A DNA stretch of 15,402 nucleotides from positions 1 through 15,402 of the forward strand of contig PATE01000121.1 of assembly GCA_002712305.1 (NCBI GenBank), in the 5' to 3' direction. The notes beneath the pieces were generated by a model that was given only the letters and a program-made list of their open reading frames with translations, was not told the DNA's origin and made no database searches. The DNA is from Gemmatimonadota bacterium. Lineage in GTDB: Bacteria; Latescibacterota; UBA2968; UBA8231. Positions within the stretch are counted from its first letter, which is position 1. Every line of letters begins with the position of its first letter. A program made the translations under genes and the position numbers. Of this stretch, positions 1 to 7,448 are shown piece after piece.

Positions 1-3000
1 ACACTACGCCTATTGCTGCGCAGCGATGCGGCTGACGCTTACCGAATCACCACCCGGAATTACTCATCTGATGCCGGCCGCGCCGAATGGCATGCAAGTG
101 CAGGGACCGACTATGCCACCGAAGAGAAGCACTACACCGGCTGGTTTCCGACGACGAAGGTCCGCCTGTGGCGCCGGCATGCTGCGGTTCGATTTCGAGG
201 AGCCGTGCACGAACTGGTCGAGGCCTCCTTGCAGGAGACCGGGCAGCGGGTAGGTGATTGTCTGGTGCCTGTTCACCACTACGGCTATGTCGAGAAGGAA
301 CGTGCTGCCGATCGTTATGTAGAGGCGGGTGAAAGAAAACTCGAGAGGTCCCCTGATGATCTGCAGGCGCGCTATGAGCTGGCCATCGCCTACCGTGATG
401 CGGGTCGATTGTCTGAAGGGCTGGATCAGATTCGCTTCGTCGTCAGCAACACGGCGGCAGCAGGAACCGGATCAGACTATCTGGATCCTGACAATGTCGA
501 CCTCGTGCACGCCGATCTGCTCGATCGTGCCGGCCACCTGCAGGAGGCGCTCGACGTGGTAGAAGGCCTCATCGAACGATCGCCTGCGTCGACGGCGGCC
601 CACAACAATGCCGGCAGTCTGCTGACCCGATTGGGGCGTCATCATGAGGCCCTGGCCGCTTATGGTCGTGCCCATGCACTGGCGCCCGATCACGAGGTGA
701 TCGCCGGCAATCTCGAAAGGCTCAAGCGTCACCTGGCCGATGGCGCTGAAGCGACACCAGAGCTCATCGCGGCCTCACCGGTCGAGGCTGATCGTGGATA
801 CAGGCTCAGCGCCTGTCTCATCGCCCGCGATTGCGCCACCGACCTGGCACGTTGCCTCGACAGCATCGCCACCGTCGCGGATGAAATCGTCGTCGTCGAT
901 ACGGGATCACAGGACGATACCGTGGCCGTCGCCGAACGCTTCGGGGCTGTGGTGGGCCATTTTCCATGGTGCGACGACTACGCGGCGGCGCGCAACGAAT
1001 CACTGCGTCTGGCATCGGTTGGCGAGTGGATCCTCTGGCTTGATGCCGACGACTTCCTGCTACCGGAGGATCGGGACAAGATCGAGCGCGCCAAGCAGCT
1101 GCCACCGGACCAGGCGCTGCAATGCACCCTCACCAACACCGAGGGGTCAGATCGCACCAGCTTTCGCCAGATCAAGATGTTCCCGCGACGCGATGACATC
1201 CGTTTTGAGCGGCCTGTGCACGAGACCGTCCTGCCCTCGCTGCGGCGACTCGAGTTGCCCATCCGGTTGACGGATGTGCGCGTCATGCACACCGGCTATG
1301 CAGATCCTGCCACCGTGGCGCGCAAGAGTGACTACTACCGGCGGCTGATGGAAGGATGGGTTGCCGAACATCCGGATGATCTGGATGTCTGCTTTCGCCT
1401 AGGCCATACGGCCTACGTCGACGGCGACCGGCCACGAGCGGTCGACTACTTCGATCGCATTCTCGAGTCGTCACAGCCAACCCGCTCATTGGAGCGACAT
1501 GCGGCCGTCTTCCGTGGCCGTTGTCGCCTTGAGGCAGGAGACTGGGAGGAAGCGATTCCCGATTTCGAGCGGGCCCTGGCCATCGACCCACAAGACGTGT
1601 TCGCCCATGCATCCATCGGCGACGCACTGACAAAGGCGGGTCAGTATGCGCGAGCCCGGGATCACCTTGAGAAGGCACTGGCGGGGCAACTGGAGGGGAG
1701 TTTCCCCCTCGACCCGGTCGCAATCGAGTATGGAGTCCGGTTCTTTCTCGGACAGTGTCTGGCGGCCCTGGGGGATCATCCGGGTGCCATTGCATCGATG
1801 GAGCAGGCTGACCGCCTCTTGCCGGAACGTACCGAGGCGGCGGCTGCCCTGCGCGAGCTACGCCCAAGTCTAGCCGGCAAGGTGCTGCCGGCGACACCCG
1901 TCGCCTCGAGTCAGCCAGGCCAGCCGGAGACGGCCGTGACGCATCCAGATGCACGGCTGACGCTCTGTATGATCGTGCGCGATGAAGAGAGCCGACTGGG
2001 CAAGTGCCTCGACAGTGTCGCTGGGCTGGTCGATGAGATCGTCGTCGTGGATACGGGCTCAACGGATGGGACCGTCGAGGTGGCACGTGGCCATGATGCC
2101 GTGCTGGGCACATTTGTCTGGTGTGATGACTTTGCTGCGGCCCGTAACGAGTCGCTCCGGCTGGCAACAGGGGACTGGATCATGTGGCTGGACGCCGACG
2201 ATGTCATGCCGGCTGAGTATCACGCCCCGATCCGGCAACTGGTCGCCGGACCGCAGGATCGCGGCTACTTCTTCGTTCTCGACGATCAGGGATACGAGAA
2301 TGTGTCCTGCCTGCAGATGCGGCTGTTCCCGAATATCGAGGGGGTTCAGTTCGAGATGCCGATCCACGAGCAAGTGACTCCCTCTCTGGGGAAACTCGGC
2401 ATCGACATGCAGCCCACAGAGATCCGTGTGGTCCATACGGGCTACACCACACCGGAGGTGGTGCGAGAAAAAAAGAAGCGCTACCTCGGCATCATTGAAC
2501 GGTGGTTGCAGACCCACCCCGGTGACTACATCGTCCGCTCCCATGCCTGCCTCACCTATCACACAACGGGGCGTTTTGACGAAGCTGTGGCGGGTTATCG
2601 GTATATCCTTGAGCAGACCGATTGCCTGGCTGACCACAACTATGTCATCTACACGACATCTCTGTTGTTCCTTGGACGGACCTATCTCAAGATGGCCCGT
2701 GTGGAGGATGCCCAGGAATGGATCGGCAAGGCCTACGAGTTCGACCGCGACTACGTTTTGAGCCGGTTCTCGATGGCTGAAGTGAGTCTGGCGGCCGGGA
2801 ACTGGCAACAGGCGGTTGAGTCTGCCCGCTCCGTGCTGTCCGGTGACATGCAGTTGACATTCTTTCCTATCGATCAGCAGGAGCTCACCTATTCAAGCTT
2901 GTGTGTGCTCGGCCGAGCACTGGCCCAACTCGACGATCTGGATGGGGCCGCGGAGGCACTGCAGCGAGCTTCGGAGGCTGGTGTACAGCGTCGCAGCGAT

Positions 3001-3858
3001 GCGCTGGGGATCCTTTCAGAGATCTACAAGGCCAAGGGGTGCCGCGATAAAGCGTACCAAGTGCTGTCCGGCGCCCTGGCCTTGTCGCCGCAGGATCCCA
3101 AACACCGCTTCAATCGAGGGGTGCTCGATCTGGAAGCGAATCGCCTCGAGGCGGCAACGACTGCCTTCAAGAGCGTCCTGGAGGTGACTCCTGACTACGC
3201 GCCGGCCCTGATGAATCTGGGATTCATCGCCAAAAGCAGTGGTGACCTTGACGGCGCACAGGGATGGTATTCGAAGGTCTTGGCCACCGATCCGGAGAAT
3301 GGCGACGGTCACGCCAACCTCGCGCATCTGTACCTGGGCCAGGATCGATATGCAGAGGCGGAGACGCATTTTGCCAGGGTGCAGGTGGAAAAGCCCGATC
3401 TGCTCGACATCCAGCTTGGTCTGCTGCTGGCCCGGATGGCTCAGGGGGCCTGGGATTCAGACCTGGCTCGTATCGTCCTGCGTGCGCTGCCGCAGGCGGC
3501 TGGCCTCGATCTCTCCTCCGCCCTGAGTGCTTCCCCGTCCTTCCTGCAACTGGGCGTGTCTCTCATACACCGAGAGGTCGTGTCATGCGCCCAGATCGCC
3601 TTCTCGTGTGCCGTGTTGGGCGGCCAGCAAGATCCGAGGGGAATGCCCGTCGTGGTGCAGGCCAAACGCTGCCTGGGCGAGTTGTACATGACTCTCGGTC
3701 AGCCCTGGAAGGCAGTGGAGCAATACGAATGGCTGCTGCAGGCCAATCCAAGCGATGCCGAGTCATTCCAGCGACTCGGAGACTGCTATACGCGATTGGG
3801 CGTGGAAGATGCGGCCCGTATGTGCTACGAGCGGAGCCAGCAGTTGGGGCAGGCCTAA
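1..3858 (+). CDS. Multi-module GT2 glycosyltransferase / TPR protein, 5'-truncated; candidate flagellin glycosyltransferase
   Basis: The reading frame is open to the window edge, so the true start lies upstream. Residues here count from the TTG at 13. Seen: residues 40-95 are the tail of a first GT2 module (VHE at 65-67, HHYGY at 88-92). TPR-like helices follow to about 250. GT2 module 2 spans 263-430 (VVDTGSQDD with its Asp at 296, LDADD at 343-347, VHE at 402-404, HTGY). More TPRs run to about 620. GT2 module 3 spans 647-815 (MIVRDEE, VVDTGSTDG, LDADD at 726-730, IHE at 784-786, HTGY), and TPRs fill 815-1281. Known: DxD and DTGS motifs bind nucleotide sugar and metal in GT-A folds, and the WCDDFAAARNES block is typical of SunS-like TPR glycosyltransferases. 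Inferred: cytoplasmic O-glycosylation of flagellin, because three flagellin genes follow. Module 2 has RDCATD where module 3 has RDEESR. An S-layer or other cell-surface protein target cannot be excluded. Confidence 0.85.
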   Translation, partial: TLRLLLRSDAADAYRITTRNYSSDAGRAEWHASAGTDYATEEKHYTGWFPTTKVRLWRRHAAVRFRGAVHELVEASLQETGQRVGDCLVPVHHYGYVEKERAADRYVEAGERKLERSPDDLQARYELAIAYRDAGRLSEGLDQIRFVVSNTAAAGTGSDYLDPDNVDLVHADLLDRAGHLQEALDVVEGLIERSPASTAAHNNAGSLLTRLGRHHEALAAYGRAHALAPDHEVIAGNLERLKRHLADGAEATPELIAASPVEADRGYRLSACLIARDCATDLARCLDSIATVADEIVVVDTGSQDDTVAVAERFGAVVGHFPWCDDYAAARNESLRLASVGEWILWLDADDFLLPEDRDKIERAKQLPPDQALQCTLTNTEGSDRTSFRQIKMFPRRDDIRFERPVHETVLPSLRRLELPIRLTDVRVMHTGYADPATVARKSDYYRRLMEGWVAEHPDDLDVCFRLGHTAYVDGDRPRAVDYFDRILESSQPTRSLERHAAVFRGRCRLEAGDWEEAIPDFERALAIDPQDVFAHASIGDALTKAGQYARARDHLEKALAGQLEGSFPLDPVAIEYGVRFFLGQCLAALGDHPGAIASMEQADRLLPERTEAAAALRELRPSLAGKVLPATPVASSQPGQPETAVTHPDARLTLCMIVRDEESRLGKCLDSVAGLVDEIVVVDTGSTDGTVEVARGHDAVLGTFVWCDDFAAARNESLRLATGDWIMWLDADDVMPAEYHAPIRQLVAGPQDRGYFFVLDDQGYENVSCLQMRLFPNIEGVQFEMPIHEQVTPSLGKLGIDMQPTEIRVVHTGYTTPEVVREKKKRYLGIIERWLQTHPGDYIVRSHACLTYHTTGRFDEAVAGYRYILEQTDCLADHNYVIYTTSLLFLGRTYLKMARVEDAQEWIGKAYEFDRDYVLSRFSMAEVSLAAGNWQQAVESARSVLSGDMQLTFFPIDQQELTYSSLCVLGRALAQLDDLDGAAEALQRASEAGVQRRSDALGILSEIYKAKGCRDKAYQVLSGALALSPQDPKHRFNRGVLDLEANRLEAATTAFKSVLEVTPDYAPALMNLGFIAKSSGDLDGAQGWYSKVLATDPENGDGHANLAHLYLGQDRYAEAETHFARVQVEKPDLLDIQLGLLLARMAQGAWDSDLARIVLRALPQAAGLDLSSALSASPSFLQLGVSLIHREVVSCAQIAFSCAVLGGQQDPRGMPVVVQAKRCLGELYMTLGQPWKAVEQYEWLLQANPSDAESFQRLGDCYTRLGVEDAARMCYERSQQLGQA

Positions 3859-3929
3859 GGCCTGGGCAGAGCCGATACCGTTGCGGGCGCCGCAGCGGAA
3901 AAAAACTTCCTTTGCCTCCGGTTTTAGGA

Positions 3930-3962
3930 CCGTGGCTGCCCTTGCGGGCGGTTGCGGTTTTT
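3930..3962 (+). terminator. Rho-independent terminator of the glycosyltransferase gene
   Basis: A 12-bp stem (3930-3941 with 3946-3957, four G-U pairs, no mismatch) closes a TTGC loop. TTTTT and then CTGTTT follow directly. It lies 72 bases after the stop codon and before the sigma-54 promoter, so it separates the glycosyltransferase transcript from the flagellin transcript. Confidence 0.85.
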
Positions 3963-4052
3963 CTGTTTGGGGCGAGGAGGAGGCCTGAATGGTAGACATA
4001 AATTCTTTTAAAACAACAATATATGAGATTGATGCCACTTCCTTGTTTATAG

Positions 4053-4070
4053 TTGGCATACCCCTTGCAA
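4053..4070 (+). promoter_or_regulatory. Sigma-54 (RpoN) promoter for flagellin 1
   Basis: TTGGCATACCCCTTGCAA fits the consensus YTGGCACG-N4-TTGCW closely. GG at 4055-4056 and GC at 4067-4068 are separated by exactly 10 bases, the invariant sigma-54 spacing. Transcription would start near 4080, giving a leader of about 130 bases. Sigma-54 promoters need an enhancer-binding ATPase of the FlrC/FleQ/FlgR type, which is not in the window. Confidence 0.85.
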
Positions 4071-4156
4071 GACCGCGTTTGAGATACTCAGGCTTCCACG
4101 TCCGGGAGCCGGAGCGCAACGTTGAAAGGCCTACTGGCGCACGACAAGATTGTCCA

Positions 4157-4202
4157 GGGCCCACCAAGGATGGCCCGGCCTCAATAGGCCCACCAAGGAG
4201 GT
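4157..4202 (+). promoter_or_regulatory. Flagellin 1 leader: GGA-loop hairpin plus Shine-Dalgarno, candidate CsrA target
   Basis: GGGCC (4157-4161) pairs with GGCCC (4172-4176) around a loop containing CCAAGGAT. The Shine-Dalgarno AAGGAGGT is at 4195-4202, six bases before the ATG. The same 13 bases, GGCCCACCAAGGA, occur in both places (4158-4170 and 4187-4199). Two AAGGA sites, one in a hairpin loop and one at the ribosome site, are the classic layout of CsrA repression. CsrA binding is inferred. Confidence 0.5.
4158..4199 (+). repeat. 13-bp exact direct repeat in the flagellin 1 leader
   Basis: GGCCCACCAAGGA occurs at 4158-4170 and at 4187-4199, offset by 29 bases. The second copy runs into the Shine-Dalgarno. 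The repeat suggests duplication of a protein-binding or ribosome-binding element. Confidence 0.85.
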
Positions 4203-4208
4203 AGACCA

Positions 4209-5654
4209 ATGCCGCTTCGAATCGGTACTAATGTTACATCGCTCAACGCCGCTCGACATCTGAGCAGAGCTGCTGGCGACTTCACAAAACGCGTGGAGCG
4301 TCTCGCTTCCGGTCTGCGGATCAACCGTGGCGCCGACGATGCAGCAGGTCTGTCGGTGTCGGAGGGAATGCGTGCCGAGGTGCTCGGCATGCGACAGGGT
4401 GTCCGCAATGCTGAGCAGGGCGTGAGCCTCATTCAGCTGGCCGAGGGGTCTCTCAACGAGGTGAGCGCCATGCTCACTCGTATGCGTGAGCTGGCCGTGA
4501 CCTCAGCCAACTCGACGATCAACGACGTAAATCGTCAGAGCTTGACCTCAGAATTCAATCATCTGACGGTTGAAATCGATCGCATCGCAAACTCAACGAC
4601 CTACAACAAGCAGGTCCTGCTCACCGGCTTCGGCAATGCCGTGTCCCAGGTGGGCTCTATTTCAACGGCCCTGGCGGGCTTTTCCGGTGTCAGTGAGGTC
4701 GGTATCTCGGGCGCCGTTCCGGGAACCTACATCTTCACGGACACAAGCGATCAAGACAATCAGCTGACCCTTTCGGTGACCCTGCCGGATGGTACCAGGC
4801 TCGAGCAGTCAATCGATGTGGGATCTGCCATGGATCGTGACGGTGGCAAGAATGTTGTGGCGACGGGGACAACATTCGCCGCGAACTTCGATCGTGTCGG
4901 TATGCAGGTCACTATGAATGGTCCGGGAGTGAAGACGGGGACGACCTTCAAGTCGACCACGGCGACCGGCCAGGATGGCGTGATCACCATGACCAAGGCT
5001 GATGGCGGCACGGACTCAGTGAGGGTCACGGCGGGCCAGGATCTGAGCACGATCGCCACCGAACTCAACACCAAACTCTCCACGCTTGATTCGACCGCCT
5101 ATGCCTTGATCGACCCGATCACCGGTGAACTTCATGTAGATACGGGCACCCTCACCGTCGAGGGGCTCTCCGAGACGATCGGCGCCGTCGGGGGCAATGC
5201 CTATGTGGACGGGCGCCTCGACGGTAAGACACTCGTCGTGGAGGAAGGCGAGGGGGGTGTATTGCAGGTCGGCGCCAATGACAACGCAGATAATCGGATT
5301 TCGCTGAACATCGGCGACATGCGGGCCAGTGGGAATGTCCTGAACCTGAACGGTCTGTCCGTTGCCAATATCACCAGTTCCCGCTCGACGATCTCTGTGA
5401 TTGACACAGCGATCGTGGCAGTTGCCCGTCAACGTGGAGACCTGGGCGCGATTCAGAATCGACTGCAATTCACCTCCAACAACCTTGGGAATGCGATCGA
5501 GAACCTGCAGGCGGCTGAGTCAGCGATTCGTGATGCGGATGTGGCGGAGGAGATCTCTGCCTTCACGCGAAGCCAGATTATAACCCAGGCGGCGACGGCC
5601 ATGGTTGCTCAGGCTAATGCATTGCCGCAGAATGCTTTGACTCTTCTTCGATAA
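4209..5654 (+). CDS. fliC: Flagellin 1 (sigma-54 controlled, with a central insertion)
   Basis: Filament subunit of 481 residues, exported by the flagellar type III system. Seen: the N-terminal D0/D1 domain (about 1-145) has SGLRINRGADDAAGL, NAEQGVSLIQLAEGSLNEV and RMRELAV; the C-terminal D1/D0 domain (391-481) ends LPQNALTLLR, as flagellins do. No Cys is present. Compared with the two paralogs downstream it carries about 90 extra residues (239-329) between GMQVTMNG and YVDGRLDGKT. That insert includes an IN-like stretch (VRVTAGQDLSTIATELN) and probably adds a surface domain. The start is fixed by AAGGAGGT six bases upstream. A sigma-54 promoter and a terminator (5754-5785) make it a single-gene unit. 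Inferred: expressed before the sigma-28 class, perhaps as the hook-proximal filament. Its many Ser and Thr residues could be glycosylated by the upstream enzyme. Confidence 0.95.
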   Translation: MPLRIGTNVTSLNAARHLSRAAGDFTKRVERLASGLRINRGADDAAGLSVSEGMRAEVLGMRQGVRNAEQGVSLIQLAEGSLNEVSAMLTRMRELAVTSANSTINDVNRQSLTSEFNHLTVEIDRIANSTTYNKQVLLTGFGNAVSQVGSISTALAGFSGVSEVGISGAVPGTYIFTDTSDQDNQLTLSVTLPDGTRLEQSIDVGSAMDRDGGKNVVATGTTFAANFDRVGMQVTMNGPGVKTGTTFKSTTATGQDGVITMTKADGGTDSVRVTAGQDLSTIATELNTKLSTLDSTAYALIDPITGELHVDTGTLTVEGLSETIGAVGGNAYVDGRLDGKTLVVEEGEGGVLQVGANDNADNRISLNIGDMRASGNVLNLNGLSVANITSSRSTISVIDTAIVAVARQRGDLGAIQNRLQFTSNNLGNAIENLQAAESAIRDADVAEEISAFTRSQIITQAATAMVAQANALPQNALTLLR

Positions 5655-5753
5655 CTCTCGGACTAACGAGATTTCGGAGGCGAAACGGGAAGAACAGCAG
5701 CGGCCAAGCCCTCTGGGTCCACCCAGTCAACACGACACGACAGAAGCGACCCC

Positions 5754-5795
5754 AATGGCTCTCAGGCAAACTCCGGAGGGCCGTTTTGCTTTCTG
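5754..5795 (+). terminator. Probable rho-independent terminator of flagellin 1
   Basis: AATGGCTCTC (5754-5763) pairs with GAGGGCCGTT (5776-5785) through 10 base pairs, two of them G-U, around a 12-base loop. TTGCTTTCTG follows. The U tract is interrupted, so some readthrough into flagellin 2 is possible. Confidence 0.6.
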
Positions 5796-5827
5796 TGTGA
5801 AAAAAATGTGGAGCGGATTCCTGTCGC

Positions 5828-5835
5828 GTCGATAA
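5828..5835 (+). promoter_or_regulatory. Possible sigma-28 -10 element upstream of flagellin 2
   Basis: GTCGATAA matches the sigma-28 -10 consensus GCCGATAA at 7 of 8 positions. No TAAA lies 15-16 bases upstream (that spot reads TGGA or GTGG), so the promoter is incomplete. It is the best candidate found for flagellin 2; readthrough from flagellin 1 is the alternative. Confidence 0.25.
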
Positions 5836-5917
5836 TAGGGTTGTAATACCAAGTATCATTAAGTGGGTGCAATAGAATGTAACGAACTGAAAAATAGCCC
5901 ATTGAAACGCGCAATCG

Positions 5918-5938
5918 CCCTCATGGAGGAATGCAGGG
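5918..5938 (+). promoter_or_regulatory. Upstream GGA-loop hairpin in the flagellin 2 leader
   Basis: CCCTCAT (5918-5924) pairs with ATG-c-AGGG (5931-5938, one bulged C), leaving the six-base loop GGAGGA. It lies 60 bases before the Shine-Dalgarno hairpin. A hexaloop with GGA is the preferred CsrA ligand shape; the assignment is inferred. Confidence 0.4.
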
Positions 5939-5991
5939 GATCGGCGAGTCGGTGGCGACAGAAGGACGAAGCCCGGTTTTATAAGTTCTTG

Positions 5992-6012
5992 CCATGACAA
6001 GGAGGTCTATGG
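5992..6012 (+). promoter_or_regulatory. Flagellin 2 Shine-Dalgarno displayed in a hairpin loop
   Basis: CCATGAC (5992-5998) pairs with GTC-t-ATGG (6005-6012, one bulged T), exposing the loop AAGGAG. That loop is most of the Shine-Dalgarno AAGGAGGT (5999-6006), which sits 7 bases before the ATG at 6014. The stem includes an out-of-frame ATG at 6009 that is only two bases from the Shine-Dalgarno and so is not a likely start. This is a candidate CsrA-blocked ribosome site. Confidence 0.5.
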
Positions 6013-6013
6013 T

Positions 6014-7192
6014 ATGCCAAACGCATTGAACGTGAACAACAATATCGACGCGATAAATGTGCGTCGGCATTTGAATGCAAACAGTCTTGACCAGGGGATT
6101 CGCCACGAGCGATTGTCCTCAGGACTACGAATCAACAGTGCCCAGGACGACGCCTCCGGTCTGACCGTCTCGGAGGGTTTCCGGGCTCAGATCACCGGCC
6201 TGACGATGGGCGTTCGCAATGCCGAGCAGGGCTCCAATATGCTGCAGGTAGCGGAGGGATCGCTCAATGAGGTCAGCAGTATGCTCATCCGCATGCGCGA
6301 ACTGGCCGTGCAGTCATCGAACAGCACGATCAATGATCAAAACCGAGAAGCGATTGAAGCTGAGGTGACTCAACTCAAAAACGAGATCGATCGCGTCGCG
6401 CTATCCAGTGAATATAACGGACAAACGCTTCTGACCGGCTTTGGTGCTCGAGCTGATGAAACGGTCTCTACGGCGCTCACCGACGAGGCAGACACGGGTG
6501 TCGCACGGATCTCGGCTTCCGGAACGCCAACTGGCACATACACTTTCATCGACAATGGCGGTGACGGCGAGATCACCCTGGGGAACGGGACGGTGACCCA
6601 GACGATCCGCATGGCGACGCAGTTGGACACGGGGCTCAATGTTGCAACCGGCTCAACCGTGGTAGCCAACTTCGACCGCCTCGGGGTACAGGTAACGCTC
6701 GCCGGACAGGATGGGTCGCCGAATACGACGGGCAGCTATATCGACGGCGATCTCAATGGCAAGACGGTGGCCGTCACCGGCGGTACAGGTGGTTCGTTCC
6801 AGGTCGGTGCTGACAACGTCACTGAAGACCGTATCGACGTGGGGATTCACGATATGCGGGCCTCGGCCGCCTTTCTGAATCTGAACGCTGTCTCCATGTC
6901 GACCCTTTTCTCCTCACGTTCGGCGATCACCCAGCTCGACGAAGCGATCAGCAAGGTTGCGCAGGTCCGTGGCGACCTGGGTGCGGCCATGAACCGCCTC
7001 CAGCACACGATCAGTTTTACCGGAAACTCGATTGAGAACAACACCAATTCTGAAGCCACGATCCGTGACGCCGATATCGCCACTGAAGTCACGAATCTCT
7101 CCAAGAGCCAGGTCATGACACAAGCCGCTACTTCGATGCTGGCTCATGCCAACCTTACCCCGCAGAGAGCTTTGCAGCTGATAGGGAACTAA
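6014..7192 (+). CDS. fliC: Flagellin 2
   Basis: Filament subunit paralog of 392 residues. The N-terminal domain has SGLRINSAQDDASGL, NAEQGSNMLQVAEGSLNEV and RMRELAVQ; the C-terminal domain carries QVRGDLGAAMNRLQ, ATIRDADIATEV and ends TPQRALQLIGN. The central region (about 145-300) is short and shares GVQVTLAG, the DGDL.GKT stretch and GGTGGSFQVG with flagellin 3, to which it is closer than to flagellin 1. It diverges at both ends: the N-terminus reads MPNALNVNNNIDAINVRRHL, and the C-terminus replaces the LPQNAL signature with LTPQRAL. No Cys is present. The start follows a perfect AAGGAGGT. Transcription may come from a weak sigma-28-like element at 5828 or from readthrough. Inferred: a minor or stage-specific filament component. 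Confidence 0.95.
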   Translation: MPNALNVNNNIDAINVRRHLNANSLDQGIRHERLSSGLRINSAQDDASGLTVSEGFRAQITGLTMGVRNAEQGSNMLQVAEGSLNEVSSMLIRMRELAVQSSNSTINDQNREAIEAEVTQLKNEIDRVALSSEYNGQTLLTGFGARADETVSTALTDEADTGVARISASGTPTGTYTFIDNGGDGEITLGNGTVTQTIRMATQLDTGLNVATGSTVVANFDRLGVQVTLAGQDGSPNTTGSYIDGDLNGKTVAVTGGTGGSFQVGADNVTEDRIDVGIHDMRASAAFLNLNAVSMSTLFSSRSAITQLDEAISKVAQVRGDLGAAMNRLQHTISFTGNSIENNTNSEATIRDADIATEVTNLSKSQVMTQAATSMLAHANLTPQRALQLIGN

Positions 7193-7266
7193 GGGGCCTT
7201 CAAGGGGCAAATAGTTCCACCCGACGGGAATACAACGCCCAATATTCAGGGCAAATCAGGCTGGTG

Positions 7267-7303
7267 AATCGGGGCTCTGCAAAAAGGATGTAGGCCCCCG
7301 ATT
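7267..7303 (+). terminator. Hairpin after flagellin 2, possible terminator
   Basis: AATCGGGG (7267-7274) and CCCCGATT (7296-7303) form a perfect 8-bp stem. The following bases (AAAGTTCTGG) are not U-rich, so intrinsic termination is uncertain. The 3' arm overlaps the TAAA of promoter P1, and the loop contains AAAAAGGAT. Confidence 0.45.
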
Positions 7304-7330
7304 AAAGTTCTGGCAGGGTGCTGTCGATAT
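7303..7330 (+). promoter_or_regulatory. Sigma-28-like promoter P1 for flagellin 3
   Basis: TAAAGTTC (7303-7310), 12 bases, then GTCGATAT (7323-7330). Against TAAAGTTT-N11-GCCGATAA the elements match at 7 of 8 and 6 of 8 positions, with one extra spacer base. The predicted start near 7337 would give a leader of about 375 bases. Confidence 0.55.
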
Positions 7331-7448
7331 ACAAGGCAGGTCCTGGAAACAAGCAAGACCGCCGTGAATGGATAAGCTCCCGACTTGCATGTTAATGGTT
7401 GCCGTCGATCAAGGGGAGGGGATCCCCAGGGCGGCGAGAATTTCCGGT

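Larger units (their letters stand above)
3859..4208 (+). other. Intergenic region between glycosyltransferase and flagellin 1
   Basis: These 350 bases hold the terminator, an AT-rich stretch (about 3990-4050), a sigma-54 promoter (4053-4070) and a leader of about 130 bases with two AAGGA sites. A GGAGGAGG run at 3974-3981 sits just before an ATG at 3989, but the resulting 71-codon frame crosses the promoter and looks random. The AT-rich stretch is where bending or activator binding for sigma-54 would be expected; I could not recognise a specific activator site. Confidence 0.7.
5655..6013 (+). other. Intergenic region between flagellins 1 and 2
   Basis: This 359-base stretch holds three hairpins that may end flagellin 1 transcripts: TCTCG/CGAGA at 5656-5671, CTGGGT/ACCCAG at 5713-5726, and the U-followed one at 5754-5785. 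It then has an AT-rich stretch with a GTCGATAA element (5828-5835) and two GGA-loop hairpins before flagellin 2. I found no convincing sigma-54 element here. Confidence 0.6.

Noticed and set aside
1283-2167. Minus-strand open frame of 294 codons
   Set aside because: It lies wholly inside the glycosyltransferase gene, is rich in Arg, Pro and Ser as expected of an antisense shadow, and shows no family motif.
3264-3995. Plus-strand open frame of 243 codons overlapping the end of the glycosyltransferase
   Set aside because: It is out of frame with clear TPR coding, has Arg/Gly-rich low-complexity content and runs through the terminator.
6009-6029. Out-of-frame mini-frame (6 codons) at ATG 6009 before flagellin 2
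   Set aside because: The ATG is only two bases from the Shine-Dalgarno, too close for efficient starting; ATG 6014 is right for the flagellin.
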